Shown here piece after piece: positions 1 to 14,984 of a stretch of DNA of 64,000 bases. The DNA lies in assembly GCF_000150275.1 (NCBI RefSeq), contig NW_002060949.1, positions 1,919,836 through 1,983,835 on the forward strand, given 5' to 3'. Numbering within the stretch: position 1 is the first letter of the stretch; each line of letters begins with the position of its first letter. Source of the stretch: Trichoplax adhaerens (taxonomy: Eukaryota > Placozoa > Uniplacotomia > Trichoplacea > Trichoplacidae). The translations under genes and the position numbers were made by a program. The notes below the pieces were generated by a model that saw only the letters and a list, made by a program, of their open reading frames with translations, ran no database searches and was not told the DNA's origin.

Positions 1-882
1 TCGGATCATATCATAGAGTTAGATGCTACTCCCCAGACGTCTGAGCCGGATATTTGGGAAGTACCGCGAAATTCTATCAAGTTAACTAAAAAATTAGGGG
101 CTGGCAACTTCGGTGAAGTTTGGTCTGGTAAATGGAATGGTACTACGGATGTTGCAGTCAAACAAATGAAAGTGGGTGCAATGAAAAGGACTGCTTTTTT
201 ACGTGAGGCAGCAGTGATGAAAAAGCTACGCCATGATCATCTTATCCAATTATTGGCCGTCTGCTCTGATGGCGAGCCTATACTAATCATTACAGAGTTA
301 ATGGAAAATGGTAACTTATTAAGCTTCCTTAACACAAAAGATGGACATGCATTGACCGAAGAGTCCTTAATTAACATGGCAGCACAAGTAGCTTCTGGTA
401 TGGAGTACTTAGAGAAAAAGAATTATATCCATCGTGATTTGGCTGCTCGTAATATTTTAGTCAATAAACATAATGTATGTAAAGTAGCAGATTTTGGTTT
501 GGCACGTTTAGTGGATGAAGATATCTACAGTACTAAAGAAGAAACTAAAATTCCAATTCGATGGACTGCATTAGAAGCTATCCTTTATAACCGTTGTTCA
601 ATTAAATCGGATGTTTGGTCGTTTGGAGTACTGTTATTTGAAGTAATAACGAAAGGTAAAACACCATATGCTAACTTTAGCCATAAACAAGTGATTGATT
701 ATATACAACGAGGCGAAAGAATGGATAGACCTAATTGTTGTCCAGAAGCATTGTATACATTAATGCTTACTTGTTGGAAATACGAGCCCGAAGATCGACC
801 AACATTTGAATTTTTACATAATGCGCTTGAAAATTTTAGTTCGATGGCAGAATCTAATTACGATGAGACTAATTTGCCTTAG
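1..882 (+). CDS. Src-family tyrosine kinase, C-terminal part (cut by window start)
   Basis: Reading frame 1 is open from the first base to a TAG at 880-882 and gives an almost whole tyrosine kinase domain. Seen in order: glycine loop LGAGNFGEV, VAVK with the ATP-binding Lys, HRDLAARN catalytic loop, DFGLAR, an activation-loop Tyr in DEDIYSTKEE, and a C-terminal tail with Tyr (SNYDETNLP) placed like the Src-family inhibitory Tyr. HRDLAARN, not the HRDLRAAN of Src itself, is like FRK/PTK6-type members. The family phosphorylates tyrosines at the inner plasma membrane. The whole kinase domain lies in one exon, as in the complete gene at 52.5-56.9 kb. Oddity: the APE motif reads A-L-E. The SH3, SH2 and start codon lie outside the window. 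Confidence 0.93.
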   Translation, partial: SDHIIELDATPQTSEPDIWEVPRNSIKLTKKLGAGNFGEVWSGKWNGTTDVAVKQMKVGAMKRTAFLREAAVMKKLRHDHLIQLLAVCSDGEPILIITELMENGNLLSFLNTKDGHALTEESLINMAAQVASGMEYLEKKNYIHRDLAARNILVNKHNVCKVADFGLARLVDEDIYSTKEETKIPIRWTALEAILYNRCSIKSDVWSFGVLLFEVITKGKTPYANFSHKQVIDYIQRGERMDRPNCCPEALYTLMLTCWKYEPEDRPTFEFLHNALENFSSMAESNYDETNLP

Positions 883-2399
883 TCCACTGCTATTATTTAT
901 GCAGGACGCGATTTACTATGACGGATTAATTTCTTTTACAAGAATTAATCATATAATTTACTGATAGACCTTTATACATTTGATACTCTAAACCTAGACA
1001 CTTGTATAATATGTCCGATTAGCTATTCTTAAACAACACGAGTATGCATACATGTTGTAGCTATTGCCAACTATATTCCATTTATTCTATTCAATGGATG
1101 TTTCAACTTCAGCAAAGGTCACAGTATATTATTACATAGTCTGTTAAATCAATAGGCTAATAAAAGTGATAAAATACTCTGTTCAAGACAAAACTTCTCC
1201 GTTACTTTAAGGATTGAAAATTGACTTAAAATTTAAGTGCCAAGTTTAAATCAAATCGTATTGCCTATCACTGCTTATGATTGAAACTAGAGTAATCTTA
1301 GTTTAATTGAAAAATTCGTTATAAGTAAATGTTCTTACCATCTAATTTACATCCAAGTAATAAGGAAATGCTTGACATCGATAAGAATTCAAATGAATTG
1401 CTTAAAATATAAATAACGTAATGTTTTATTCTATAAATAGAAGTATATATTTAACGGATAATGATTCTTTTCCTAATAGTATCCACGACTGCAATAATAT
1501 TATACCCATAGAGGTAAAGGCTTTTTCTTTTTACCGCTATGGTTGTACTGCTAAAAATTTCCTTGAAATCATTTCCGTACAAAAATACTTATGACATTGG
1601 ATTGCTATTTTATTCTTAGTAGTAGCTATACATTTAGGACGTACCTTGTCATTTTCGTAACCGATTAAAGCTCTTTCTAAAAATATCATTCAGCAATATT
1701 GCTTAAGTCAAGCTTTTTTGACACAATGAAGGAATAAAACATTAGAGTATGCGGGTATTAATGATAACCGCAATGCTACTACACCTTTTGGCATATAGAA
1801 TTCGTTTCATGATATCACCTACGATTATTCACTGGTAGTTTATCTAACAACTTACCCCATCGCAATTAAGATATTCACTATACAGAGATCGAACAGCAAT
1901 AAGTCAAATTCTTTAAAGGTTCATTTTATTTTGGAATGATGTTGATTAACTTATAGTAAATTTAAATATGCTCTTTTTGCACGATATAAAATCTCCGTAC
2001 AATTATCTTTATTACTTACAACTATCATCATAAACAATGATAGAATTAGGTTTTAGAGATAAGATATTATGATTTAAAGTTCAATGGAGTTGAAAGCACA
2101 TATTGTAATTAATTTTCAACAAGTTCGTTTAACGAGAATAATATTACTATACATATTCTTGCATAAGGGTAACTTAATGCCAAGTTATAATTCTTAGAAT
2201 AATATTAGCATCTTTCCCAATTGTATTTTATACCTATCTATACCATATAGTCATATGGTTCAGACAAAAATCGAATGATTGGTAATAAGATTAGAATTGA
2301 TACAATATGTTAACCTTTGCTATCAGATAGCGTTAATAAGATGCCATGGGCAGTGGTACAATATAGGAACTTAGAGTGAAAAATCTTGATCGTAACAAT
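883..2399. other. Intergenic region between convergent genes
   Basis: AT-rich DNA separating the stop of the Src-family gene (+) from the stop of PPP1R42 (-). It must hold both 3' UTRs. No open frame, RNA gene or clear repeat was seen. Confidence 0.6.
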
Positions 2400-4782
<2,383 letters not shown>

Positions 4783-5325
4783 ACTGGCTGACTTTTAGTA
4801 CATCGAATTATTATGGTACTTTCTTTGAAAATTTAGGCAGACACTCTTAGCTTCGATATGAAATACTATCTGAGGAATCTATAGAAGTAATTTTATATAG
4901 GCAACTATGTCATACTGTATATCCTAGATATCACAACAAGTATACTGTTACCATGATGATGTGGATTCATCACCATAGCAACCGCTAACTTAGAGTAATC
5001 AGTATGGGCAGTGATTCAGCATACTAACGAGCGTGCGCTCTTACCAGCTATCGTCTACCAATCGCTAGTATTATTCCAATGACGTAGGTCTAAACTATTC
5101 GTTAGGATACCTGCTATATATATCCAGGCCGAGCAGCTAGTACTTTCCCTGAAGTAACATACAGTGGTATTCGCGCTAAAGTGCCTTTAACAGTAATATG
5201 GATCAGATTGAGAATTGTGATGAAGTTACAGTAAGTTACAGTAAGTTGCTAGATTTATTAGAATATTTACATATATTGCAGTTCATAGTTTACGTAGAAG
5301 TATATGACCCAGCTAAAACCTGATC

Positions 5326-5570
5326 CCGGCTATTATCCGAACTAAAGAGCAAAAATATTAGAACTTCGGGCTTTAGCCGGCTATGCCGGCGCTTTAAGTA
5401 TAACGATAATCATATTAATAGAATTTATTGCTTTACTAAAGTCTTAAGTAAGATGCCGAAGGACTAAAGATAGTTTATTTTCTTTCTGTTTACTAAATAG
5501 TCGCTCTTTAACCATAGCACTATGTTTGCCCTAATTCGGACTAAAGCCGATTATTATGGATAATAGCCGG
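5326..5570. mobile_element. MITE-like element with 13-bp terminal inverted repeats
   Basis: CCGGCTATTATCC at 5326-5338 is matched by its exact reverse complement at 5558-5570. Inside are further partly inverted pieces (GGCTTTAGCC near 5370 and GGACTAAAGCC near 5539) and a GCCGGC-TAT-GCCGGC palindrome. At 245 bp, without coding capacity, this fits a small non-autonomous DNA element. No clear target-site duplication was seen, so a plain hairpin-forming repeat is the alternative. Confidence 0.4.
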
Positions 5571-5924
5571 AATTTGGGTATACTGCAAGCCGTAAAATAT
5601 AGATTGGCTAGAAGTAGAAATAAGTCAAGCTAAAAGTTCAGTATATAGATAGGAATTATTACAAATTACCTATTAATCATTGCGAACTTTTTAGAGAGTG
5701 CAGTTAGTCGATTAGAAACATACATATGTAGAGACGAGTGAGGCCTATATCTAACGAGCTTCTACGGTTCTAGTAGCAATAACATTCCCATATAAAAACT
5801 CATTATAACTAATGCTAATTGTATTTAGATTCTTGACGGTATGATAGTAATCTACATTCTCTACTAGAATGATTATACGATCTTCAATTAAATAGCAGCC
5901 CAGAAATACGTAGGTTTACTAGAG

Positions 5925-6135
5925 GTAAAATAAAGTAATTGTGCAATTAGCTGTAACAAAAATCTAGCCAAATAGTAAATAAAATTTTAAACAATAACGT
6001 GATTTTGATTCAATTATACAGCATATACTATAAGTAAAATAAAGCAATTATGCACTTAGCAGTAACAGAACTTTAGCTAAATAGTAAATAAATAAATTTA
6101 ACAATAACTTAATTATAATTCACCTATATAGCCCC
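5925..6135. repeat. Two tandem copies of a 109-bp repeat
   Basis: Copies start at 5925 and 6034 with GTAAAATAAAG; both continue with a CAATTA...AGTAACA-type segment, TAGCNAAATAGTAAATAAA and an AACAATAAC block. Weaker relatives occur near 6510-6625 and 6990-7090, so this is a local repeat family. Confidence 0.7.
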
Positions 6136-7556
6136 TACGAGTACGTCTATAGATAACGTATTGATTTAATATGCTATAATTAAGACATATTAATTGTTAC
6201 CAATTATTTACACCAAATTGGGAAAAATAAATTATTAACAATTGTACGGTATTTGAAGGACAGTATTTGGTTATTGGCAAGTATATTAGACCGAAATGCT
6301 TACGTAGTTGCAAACTTAGCTAATATTAGCAATAGTATTCTCGAAATTTTCACCAAATGTCTCTTATTTCAGTAATCTTGACTGAATTCAGACTCATAAT
6401 CATAATTGATATTTTGATTTGAATGTTTACACGCATTACGGTTTAATAGTAATCTATAATACAAGCAATTACTGTTCAATAGCAGGTTACATTACGTAGA
6501 TATCCCAAGAGCAAATATAAGTCAATTATGCAAATGGTGGTAATGAAAATGATGTTTCAGCTAAATTATAAATAAGTTATTCAATAATAACTTCATTGTA
6601 CTATGTAATTCGAGTAAATAGCATATAGTTATATCTATTCATTGCCTGATCTGTAACCATATACTGCTGCATGTGAACTATATAATAATTTAATAACTGC
6701 TGCAGGTTATACTTATCAAATCAAAAGAATTTGTTTATTAGCAATTGCATCATTTTTAAAAGATGTCATTTGTTTATCAACAGTACAATATCAGCTGAGA
6801 AGATCGGGATGTTTATGAATATAATGAACACAATTAATTCCGCTATTAACATAGCAATCGCCTAAAAGTCTTATGTAATACTTTTTAGTTACATTAAGAT
6901 TCATAGATGTTATCATAATTTTAGTTCATTTAACGCCGTTCATGCTCATTCAGTTCGATATTACTCTAGAATCAATGAGTTTACTAAAAATGAAGTAGAT
7001 TTGATAAGCAATTAGCAATAACGGAAATAGTTTAGTAAATGACAAACACACAAATAAAAATATTACCCTTATTTTACATTTGTAATTCAAATGCATATGA
7101 TCATATACCTTAATTGCATTATCAAATGAATGTTGTGCGCATTAGTTGGCACAAGTAATCATAGGTAATACTTAAATGATTAATTTATTAATTTATTACA
7201 TAATAATTATGCTAGTTATGATGGATGCCACTCGTTCACTACAAATATAAATAGAGCAAACTGAAATGTTGAATTGTAATGGACGCAATTAATGCTAGCA
7301 GTAATACAAGTAATTCTTACGTAAAAGTTCTTTATTGCAATAATGGTGTTGATTTTTCTTGAATAGACAATTTGAATGCATTCAAACTTTGATATTCGTA
7401 TACTGGTTAAACATTCTGAGAGGAAAGAGAAATAATATTGATTAGCATCAGGCTACTGAAATGCCTCAAATCGATTCCAAATATCTATAATATAGTCGTA
7501 AAGTTGCTGGTGCTATTATTTTATTTGTTTTAAAATGTCCATGTTATACATGATAA

Positions 7557-7782
7557 TTGTAATAAGTTGGCCAAACTATAGACACATCAATCGTCTATGC
7601 TATATTTATTAGGAACTCCACACTAAGATTTATCAACAATGTCCAAAATTTACGAATTCTGCAGAGCTGTAAATATATTTGAAAATGATCAGAATATACA
7701 ATTTTATTGTAATAAGTTGGCCAAACTATAGGCTCATCAATGGTTTATATCATATTTATTAGCAATACTGCCCTAAGATTTT
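7557..7782. repeat. Direct repeat, two copies about 149 bp apart
   Basis: ATTGTAATAAGTTGGCCAAA begins at 7557 and again at 7706. Similarity continues for about 75 bp (ACTATAG, CATCAAT, ATATTTATTAG, CTAAGATTT). The 70 bp between the copies are not obviously related. Confidence 0.7.
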
Positions 7783-10700
7783 CACAGTATAACGCATTTG
7801 CTTGTTTCTATATATCCATACTCATAATAATGAAGCTACAAGATTAGATATCCTTGATCCTTAAATTATAAAAGGCATAAAAAATGATAATGTTATAGAA
7901 ATGATACTTTTTCAAGTTATTAATGAATATTGAAGCGATAACAGTAGTAATCAGCCAAATTTAACGCTTAAAATTTGAACGCTACGAACATACAGATCAT
8001 ATCTATGGGTAATGTAAAGCAAATTGAACGAGTATTGTTGTAATGCTGCAAGTCTATTATGTTATAAATACTGTAACAAATGTTAACAGTAAATCACTTT
8101 AAGTAAAGCCAGTATAACTCGTTGATTTTTTTTCGTCTAACTACTAATCAATAACGAGGCGATGTAATAATACAATTAGCAAATAAAATGTAAGAATTTG
8201 TAAGTAATTGTAATTTGCCGGTATATTGATCGTTTACATGCTACGAAATGTTTTTGTCTGATAGTAAAAGAAAGAGCCCTTGTAGTATTCTCGGACAACA
8301 TCAAGCCATTGATGATTTCTATACATCATGAATGAATCATAAACAATATATAAAGAATGACTAATTTGCCAGTTATCTTCCATTTAGCTCACATAAAAAA
8401 TTGGAAAAGGAGCAGGGTAATAAATAATAATTTTTGGCTTACTGGCAATAACAAAGTAACTCTCGAATAATCTACGGCTTAGGAAAATATTATCTATGGA
8501 ATAATGGGTAACAAATTTTCGTGGACACAGTTTATTTAAGATCCGATCTAGAGGTTTAATTATATCTAGCCCCTAGGATTATCAACGGTATCATACCGCT
8601 ACCGTACCGTATATAACGGAACCATTTTCTAGATTGATACTTATATAGGATGTTTACCGCGATGATTACTGATGCGATAATTAAATTAGTCTAGAAAACA
8701 AATGATATCATCTACGCCTAAGTTTCGAAATGCTCATATTCCATATCAAAATGGATTAGTACGCAAACTAAGAGTTTAATTCATTTCTAAATTCTACTTA
8801 CTGATCTTATACAAGATATAGTAAAATATTTTTTTTAATTGAAATTAAAATAACTGATCAAGTATACGGCTTAGGGATTTAAATTATTCAAAAATTCTTG
8901 ATTATCAGATATTGTCACAGGTAATGGAAAATTTCCTTCGATTGAAATGAATATTAAGATAATCCGACCATTTTAAAAATGTAAGATACTTCTTTTCTTC
9001 TATAGTTATTAAAACGTAATACGACTATTTTTTTAGGCTGATATTCCAGCTAGTAGATCTGTTATGATTATTTTATAGTGACTGGCACCGTACTTAATTT
9101 AGATTTATGAGGTTAGCAATAGATTGCTTACGTTAGATTAAAATAATATATAATACAATGCACAAGAAGCGAGATTACTCTAGCATATGATCTCAATAGC
9201 AGTATTAATCTGGTTTATACTATCCCAAGATCACATTATTGAGTAATTCACCTTATAACATTTGAAATACTATTTATTTCTATTTTGTCATTATCGATAT
9301 AAACTATAAACAGCGTATCTCAAACCTTTCTTATCGCTTGCAAGAGTAAATCAATTATTAATACTTGATTACAATTTATAATAGAACCTTGCTAAAAAGA
9401 TTATCGCTAACTCATTATAGATAGTAATAGAACTAATTAATCGTTCTGCCGATTAGAATAAGGCTACAATAAGTACATTAAAAACAGAATGTTGGTAGCT
9501 AGCTATGTTCAATATGAATAAAATACTGGTACAATTATTTAACACTTGTTGTGATTTCTATGAAAGGGAACGTCAAAACAACAATATCGGCGCACCCTAT
9601 TCCAATCGAAAGAGTTATATAATAATAATACGGCTGAGTAGAAAGGGCTCAACAATTGCCGAAGGAGAGAGTGCAATCGTAATAATATTTTCCATTCTAT
9701 AGTATAATTAGTCATAAGATGAAGAAATATTGTCTGAATAATAATAGCTAACGTTCCTTTAATTATGATAAGATTTCTAAACATGTTTATAATTCATTCC
9801 AAGGAGTATAATGTAGAGGCAAGATATAAACTTTGTATCTTGATTTATAGACTAATTTCCTAGAAAGGCAGTGGGCAACTAAACTAGAAATCAAATACCG
9901 TCAAATAGGAAAGATGTTTTGCTTATAACTATCTTTAATAGTATACTGCTGCTAATTTTAGTTGTTATTTATTGGAATGATTCAAATTATACAAAAGCAA
10001 GGAAACAACTTTGCTATTTTATGTCCTGGTCGTGTTGTACTACTAATTTGGCCATTGTAATTTTAGATTGGTTATAATCCCTGAAGACAATATTAGTCAT
10101 TTCCTGTTGATTAAATTTAATCTTCAAATTGGAATGGAATAATAAATCGTATTTACTAGAAGAATTTACATTTTTATCTAATATAATTTCGTAGTTTATG
10201 CTTTGATAGCGAGGGCTGATGGTCAAGATGGCAACAACCCGGTCAATCTTGAATTTATATAAGACATCATGGACGACAGAAATAAAATATAATACTATTT
10301 TACCCCGATTGGGATCGGAATGTTTGCATAATGTGACGTCAAAAAATTGTTAATTAAAATAAGAGTAACAGGGCTTTGTCGATAAAGAAAAGGGTAAAAG
10401 AATCGACTAGTTAACGGCAATAAAAGAGTTCTTTCGTAAATAATTCAACGATAATTATAAAGTACATGTAGTGTCTTTCTATTCATTGTACACCATCTTC
10501 TATAGCCAATCTCAGCGACGTGAAAATCATGTTTAGGAACAATAAAATAAATACTAATATAAAGCAATCTAATTATATGTCTGACTGTCTTACATTAGAG
10601 ATTATAAGTTGGTAAACATCGGCTTAATATTTGAATTCATCGCTATCAATGGCGAGTATATTTTTATTCGTATCATATAAATAATATAGATAACAATGAT

Positions 10701-11630
10701 TTAAGTACAAATTTAGATTTTTACTAGTAATTCAACCATGATAAATTCTTATTTGGTTAGATCTAAATCTACAACACCTTACATTAGTTAAATTAATAAG
10801 TTGAAATATCATAATTTAAAATTGAAATTATTAAAATTATTAGTTTATGTGCTTTCTCTATGGCAACCTATAATATTAACGTGATTTGTTTATGATTTAC
10901 GTGATAGTAGTTAGGTGTTAGATCAAATTGGGATAGTAAAAATAGCCCACTCGCTCGCTTATAGATGATGACATAAATCATGACCGAGGTTGTGACAGGA
11001 AAAAAACATTGAGAATCTTCTAGCAGATGGATATGGTTATGATAGAATGGCGATGAAAGCGTGTCAAAAATACTCCATAAAATGACTAAAATCCATTTCT
11101 TACTGCTTCTTATATCAACGGAAATAAGAACCACTGAACTTAACAAACCCTACGTTCCTATCTCATGAAGTGATATAGTAGGATAGTCATTCATGGATAA
11201 ATTGGAAGATGGCCGATCGACGACTAGATTGATATTGTGAATTTAGTGTAAAATAACAGCATATATTGTTTGTGATATTATCCATAATATAATTGGAAAC
11301 AACTTTGAATTTATTGAAAGTCAACAAATATACTGTTTGTTGATAATATAATTTCAATAGCTTGATGGATGCATTGTGCAGATATTGTTCCAAGCTTGCT
11401 TCGCTACAGGCATATTTTGCATAGGAAGTAATAATGTGTATTCAAATGAAAGTCGCCCTAGGCGGTACAATATATAAGTCATGTAGTTTCGTTGATTATC
11501 AATCAATTTAATAATTATTGGCCAGCGAATTGTGACATTTAGCATTACTATCACGTTCAAAACGCATTGATTGAGAAGGAAATTTAATTTTATTAAGCCC
11601 ATTATCCACTCTTTTTGGCATTCATTAGCA

Positions 11631-12662
11631 ATGGATTCGTTATGTAGCGAATATGGAGTTGCAACAGCAGCCACTGGTATCGCAAATCGTAGAAATAAGA
11701 ATGAAAATCAGATATTAGTTAGAAAGTTGCAACGTTTAGAGAAGGAAGTCTGCTTAGCATCCAAGAAAATGTTACGTGATCGCCAGGAGGTTCGTTTTCA
11801 GATGCTTAAATTAAAAGCTACAAATTCACCGGTTATGCAACGCCAGTCACCTCTACCTACAATTGATCCTTCTATGCCTCTTTTGCGACCAACAGTTCAT
11901 AAAAATGATTATCGAGATGATCAAATCAATTCAGTACCTAAAATAGTCACTGAAAATTCATTATCATACACGTATAAGAAATCACCTGGTAGGAATCGAT
12001 CAGAATCTGATGGTATCTTAGTCCAAAAGCAATCACATTGCATAGCTACCAATAATCAAAGTTCTGTACCAAGAAGGCGCCTAGAATCAGATACTAGATT
12101 AATACAGAAACCATCGAATAAGCTATCTTACAAAGGCAGCCCGCTAGCCAGAAGACGTTTATTATTATCACAACACCACAACTCTGAAAGTGATCTTCTT
12201 CAACGACTTTGTCAAAAGCCAGATAATATCCATCATTCATTCAATGATAATAGCAGCATAAACGATCAAAAACCAGATCATATCCATCATCCATTTAATG
12301 ATAATAATAACACCTTAAATCATGAGAAAGTTCCTCAAGCAGAGGTTAAAACAAAAGTAGCCTTTACTGGGGATAACCTTATTTTTTCTTCCAAGAATGA
12401 GTTTCATTCAGAGCGGCTACGCCGACATAGACAACTATCAAAATTGGTCTTGCCTCATATTAATAGAAATCAAGGACATTTGTACCATGATGAAGAGGAA
12501 GATGAATACAGTGCAATGGCTAATCAACTTGGGCCCCTAACTAAAGCCTATTTAAGCTCACCATCACCAGTATCCTCAGCACGAAGGTGTAGTAGTGATA
12601 CATTTAAAACCGATCAGTCTGACTGGCTTGATGAAACAAGCTCAGATGAAGAATCTAGCTAA
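11631..12662 (+). CDS. Unrecognised coiled-coil protein A, 343 aa, single exon
   Basis: I do not recognise this family. The start is the ATG at 11631 (MDSLCSEYGV); the frame is open about 20 codons further up, but only with a TTG, and a pyrimidine-rich stretch ending in AG precedes the ATG. Residues 20-62 form a charged, probably helical coiled-coil segment (LVRKLQRLEKEV, KKMLRDRQEVRFQMLKLK). The middle is Ser/Asn/His-rich and probably disordered. It carries a motif repeated three times at about 121, 148 and 184 (R-x-x-[SL]-E-S-D followed by L and Q/QK) and a duplicated 18-19 aa segment (QKPDNIHHSFND / QKPDHIHHPFND, 196-224). Near the end are an acidic stretch (EEEDEY) and LGPLTKAY. A paralogue lies at 22926-23744. 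No enzyme motif, signal peptide or membrane segment is visible. Confidence 0.8.
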   Translation: MDSLCSEYGVATAATGIANRRNKNENQILVRKLQRLEKEVCLASKKMLRDRQEVRFQMLKLKATNSPVMQRQSPLPTIDPSMPLLRPTVHKNDYRDDQINSVPKIVTENSLSYTYKKSPGRNRSESDGILVQKQSHCIATNNQSSVPRRRLESDTRLIQKPSNKLSYKGSPLARRRLLLSQHHNSESDLLQRLCQKPDNIHHSFNDNSSINDQKPDHIHHPFNDNNNTLNHEKVPQAEVKTKVAFTGDNLIFSSKNEFHSERLRRHRQLSKLVLPHINRNQGHLYHDEEEDEYSAMANQLGPLTKAYLSSPSPVSSARRCSSDTFKTDQSDWLDETSSDEESS

Positions 12663-14984
12663 AATTAAAACCTATTCTATTGGTATCTGTGGAGGTTAAT
12701 GAAACGGATTTGGACAAGAAGAGGATTTTATTAATAGTCAAGCTAAAGCCTAATTATGATATAGATCACTTAATGAAATGAACTTGAAAGAGCAAATGAT
12801 CCTAAAATAATCCTAATTGATATATGTCTATTTAATTATTAGATTTCGAATAATTCTACGGTCAAATCATTTTTATTTTAATAGAATATGATCTAATAGA
12901 AAAGTTTTTCTTTTCTATACAAGAATAACACTGAATCTTAATATTGCAAATGTGCCCAATGATATGTTTACTATTTTAATGGACAACTCAAGAAAATAGC
13001 AGTAACCATTGCAATTTTCATCCAGACTATTTGTTTATTTAATCTGTGCAGATATAAATAACTCGTACACTGCCTCTTAAGTATGACGTAAAATATAGTA
13101 GCCCAAATCTCATTATAATAACAATCGAAAGGATGGCATTCCATTGAATTGAACGAGATCTTATTTCTCTTCTCTCTCACATTAGTTAGATTTGAGGCTA
13201 GGTAACTTGAAATTATTTATGCAATTCAGCTAAATTAGAAATGGATAAATTCGTCTCTATCTTTAAAATCACACAAAAATTATCTAGAAATAAGAATATA
13301 TTTTTTCTACTGCTACCTGTAAATGATTAGACAACATTGCAAGTGGCTACCTCTTTGCTGCTAAAATCAACTATTTTGCTGCGGATGTAAAGTGTAATAC
13401 TCTTAATTAGAAGCTATGTACTGCCATCGGCTATACCAAGCAATATTATGATAATAATTTCTATTAATTGACTGCTTTATTGATGTTGCACTGTGATTAA
13501 TATATATTATAAATCAACATATTGTACTATCAATACAATTGCTTATTATGCCAACGTTAATAATATTGATATTACTAGTAAACTAATTGAACTGATATGA
13601 TCTACTCTTTGTAAATAATACGGTATAAAATTGCTGAATTGAATATATTAATCCTCCAACAAGCTGTGGTGTAATTTACTTTCGAAGATTTTTTAGCCTA
13701 ATTCAACATGCTATTAATCCTTTTGTAATTTATATTCAACTTCGTTGCAGCCTTCTAATCTATGGATATTATTTCCACTTGGATCTTATGAGTGACTAAA
13801 TTGTGAAGGAATATGGCTGGATTATATCTAAATACGTCTTGTATATGAGTACACCTATTATTATAATGGATTGCCGTAATTAACTTCAATAAATATCTTT
13901 CAATTTGTGCTAATTATTTCGACTACTGTGTTTTACTTTCTTGCATTATTAATATTTTCCATCATGGCAATTTACCGAGAATGTAGGCCGAAACGGAAAT
14001 CTATTAGATAGTACTATAAAAACACTCTATAAGAGTTGGGCGGCTGATATATTATGCAGATGTTGAGTTAAAAAATAGTTAATTACCGACTTTCGGAGAT
14101 AGAACTCGGTATAGCGTTTTCTGATGCATTATCACTCAAAGTGTAGTTATTCATTTGATTTCATGGTGTGGCATTTTTTAAGTTATAAATTAGCACCAGA
14201 TCTACATGAACATATCTGATAAAATAACTCTTACTGAAGTTAATGGTGATACGGTATAGAGCAATGGGTGGAAATTTTAGAAACTACTGCAACTGCTTTA
14301 CTTTGTTATAATCATTATTCATAATTATATTATTAAAGCTTACTGAAGAAAGTATCTTAGTGTTTATTTTCGTACTATACTATTACTATTTAGGATCTTG
14401 GGCGTAACATTCTTTTAGCGCTTCTATTTATTTTGCTATGTAATCCCAGAATAGAAGGAATATCAGTAACAATTGTTTGAAAAAGTTATAGGCAGCAGCA
14501 ATCATTGATGATACTCTGCTACTCGTAATCCTTTCCTTGATTTATCAAATCAATATTTTGAAGGGGTGGCAGGATATAACATTTTACGGTATGCGATTAG
14601 AATGATTCTAACTTTAGAAAAGAAATCCATTCGGCTAGTTGATCTGTGTGGGGTATAAAAGCTACCCATCTGTTTGCCAGGTTAAGCCAGAAATTTCCTT
14701 TGAAATTGTAGACGTCCAGGATTATTTCTAATCTTGACCTAGTGACCGCTTCAACAAAGTAGGCGGAGCACTAATATGGTAAAGGTCAGCTAACTATATT
14801 AATCCCGGGCTCTGATGAAATATTACTACCCTTAAATTGTTGCTACTTACGTTACGAATTCTCTGCACTTAAAAGCGTAACTATTCTGATAGGAAATTTG
14901 GTTATGTTCGTTTGCTATTTGTGGAATACCAATATAATCTTATTGACAAAGTCGATTAAAAACTAGATTACCCATCTATAGAAT

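Larger units (their letters stand above)
4783..11630. other. Gene-free, repeat-rich intergenic region
   Basis: About 6.8 kb with no convincing coding exon on either strand; short open frames here (for example 9505-9784 on both strands) have no recognisable motif. It holds a MITE-like palindromic element near 5.3-5.6 kb, a family of diverged repeats of about 109 bp starting at 5.9 kb with relatives near 6.5 and 7.0 kb, and a duplicated block at 7.56-7.78 kb. The bases just before 11631 (pyrimidine-rich, ending ATTAG) could be a 5' UTR splice acceptor of the next gene. Confidence 0.6.

Noticed and set aside
11571-11630. Upstream extension of coiled-coil protein A from a TTG
   Set aside because: Animals rarely start at TTG; a normal ATG follows at 11631 and the upstream peptide has no similarity to the paralogue.
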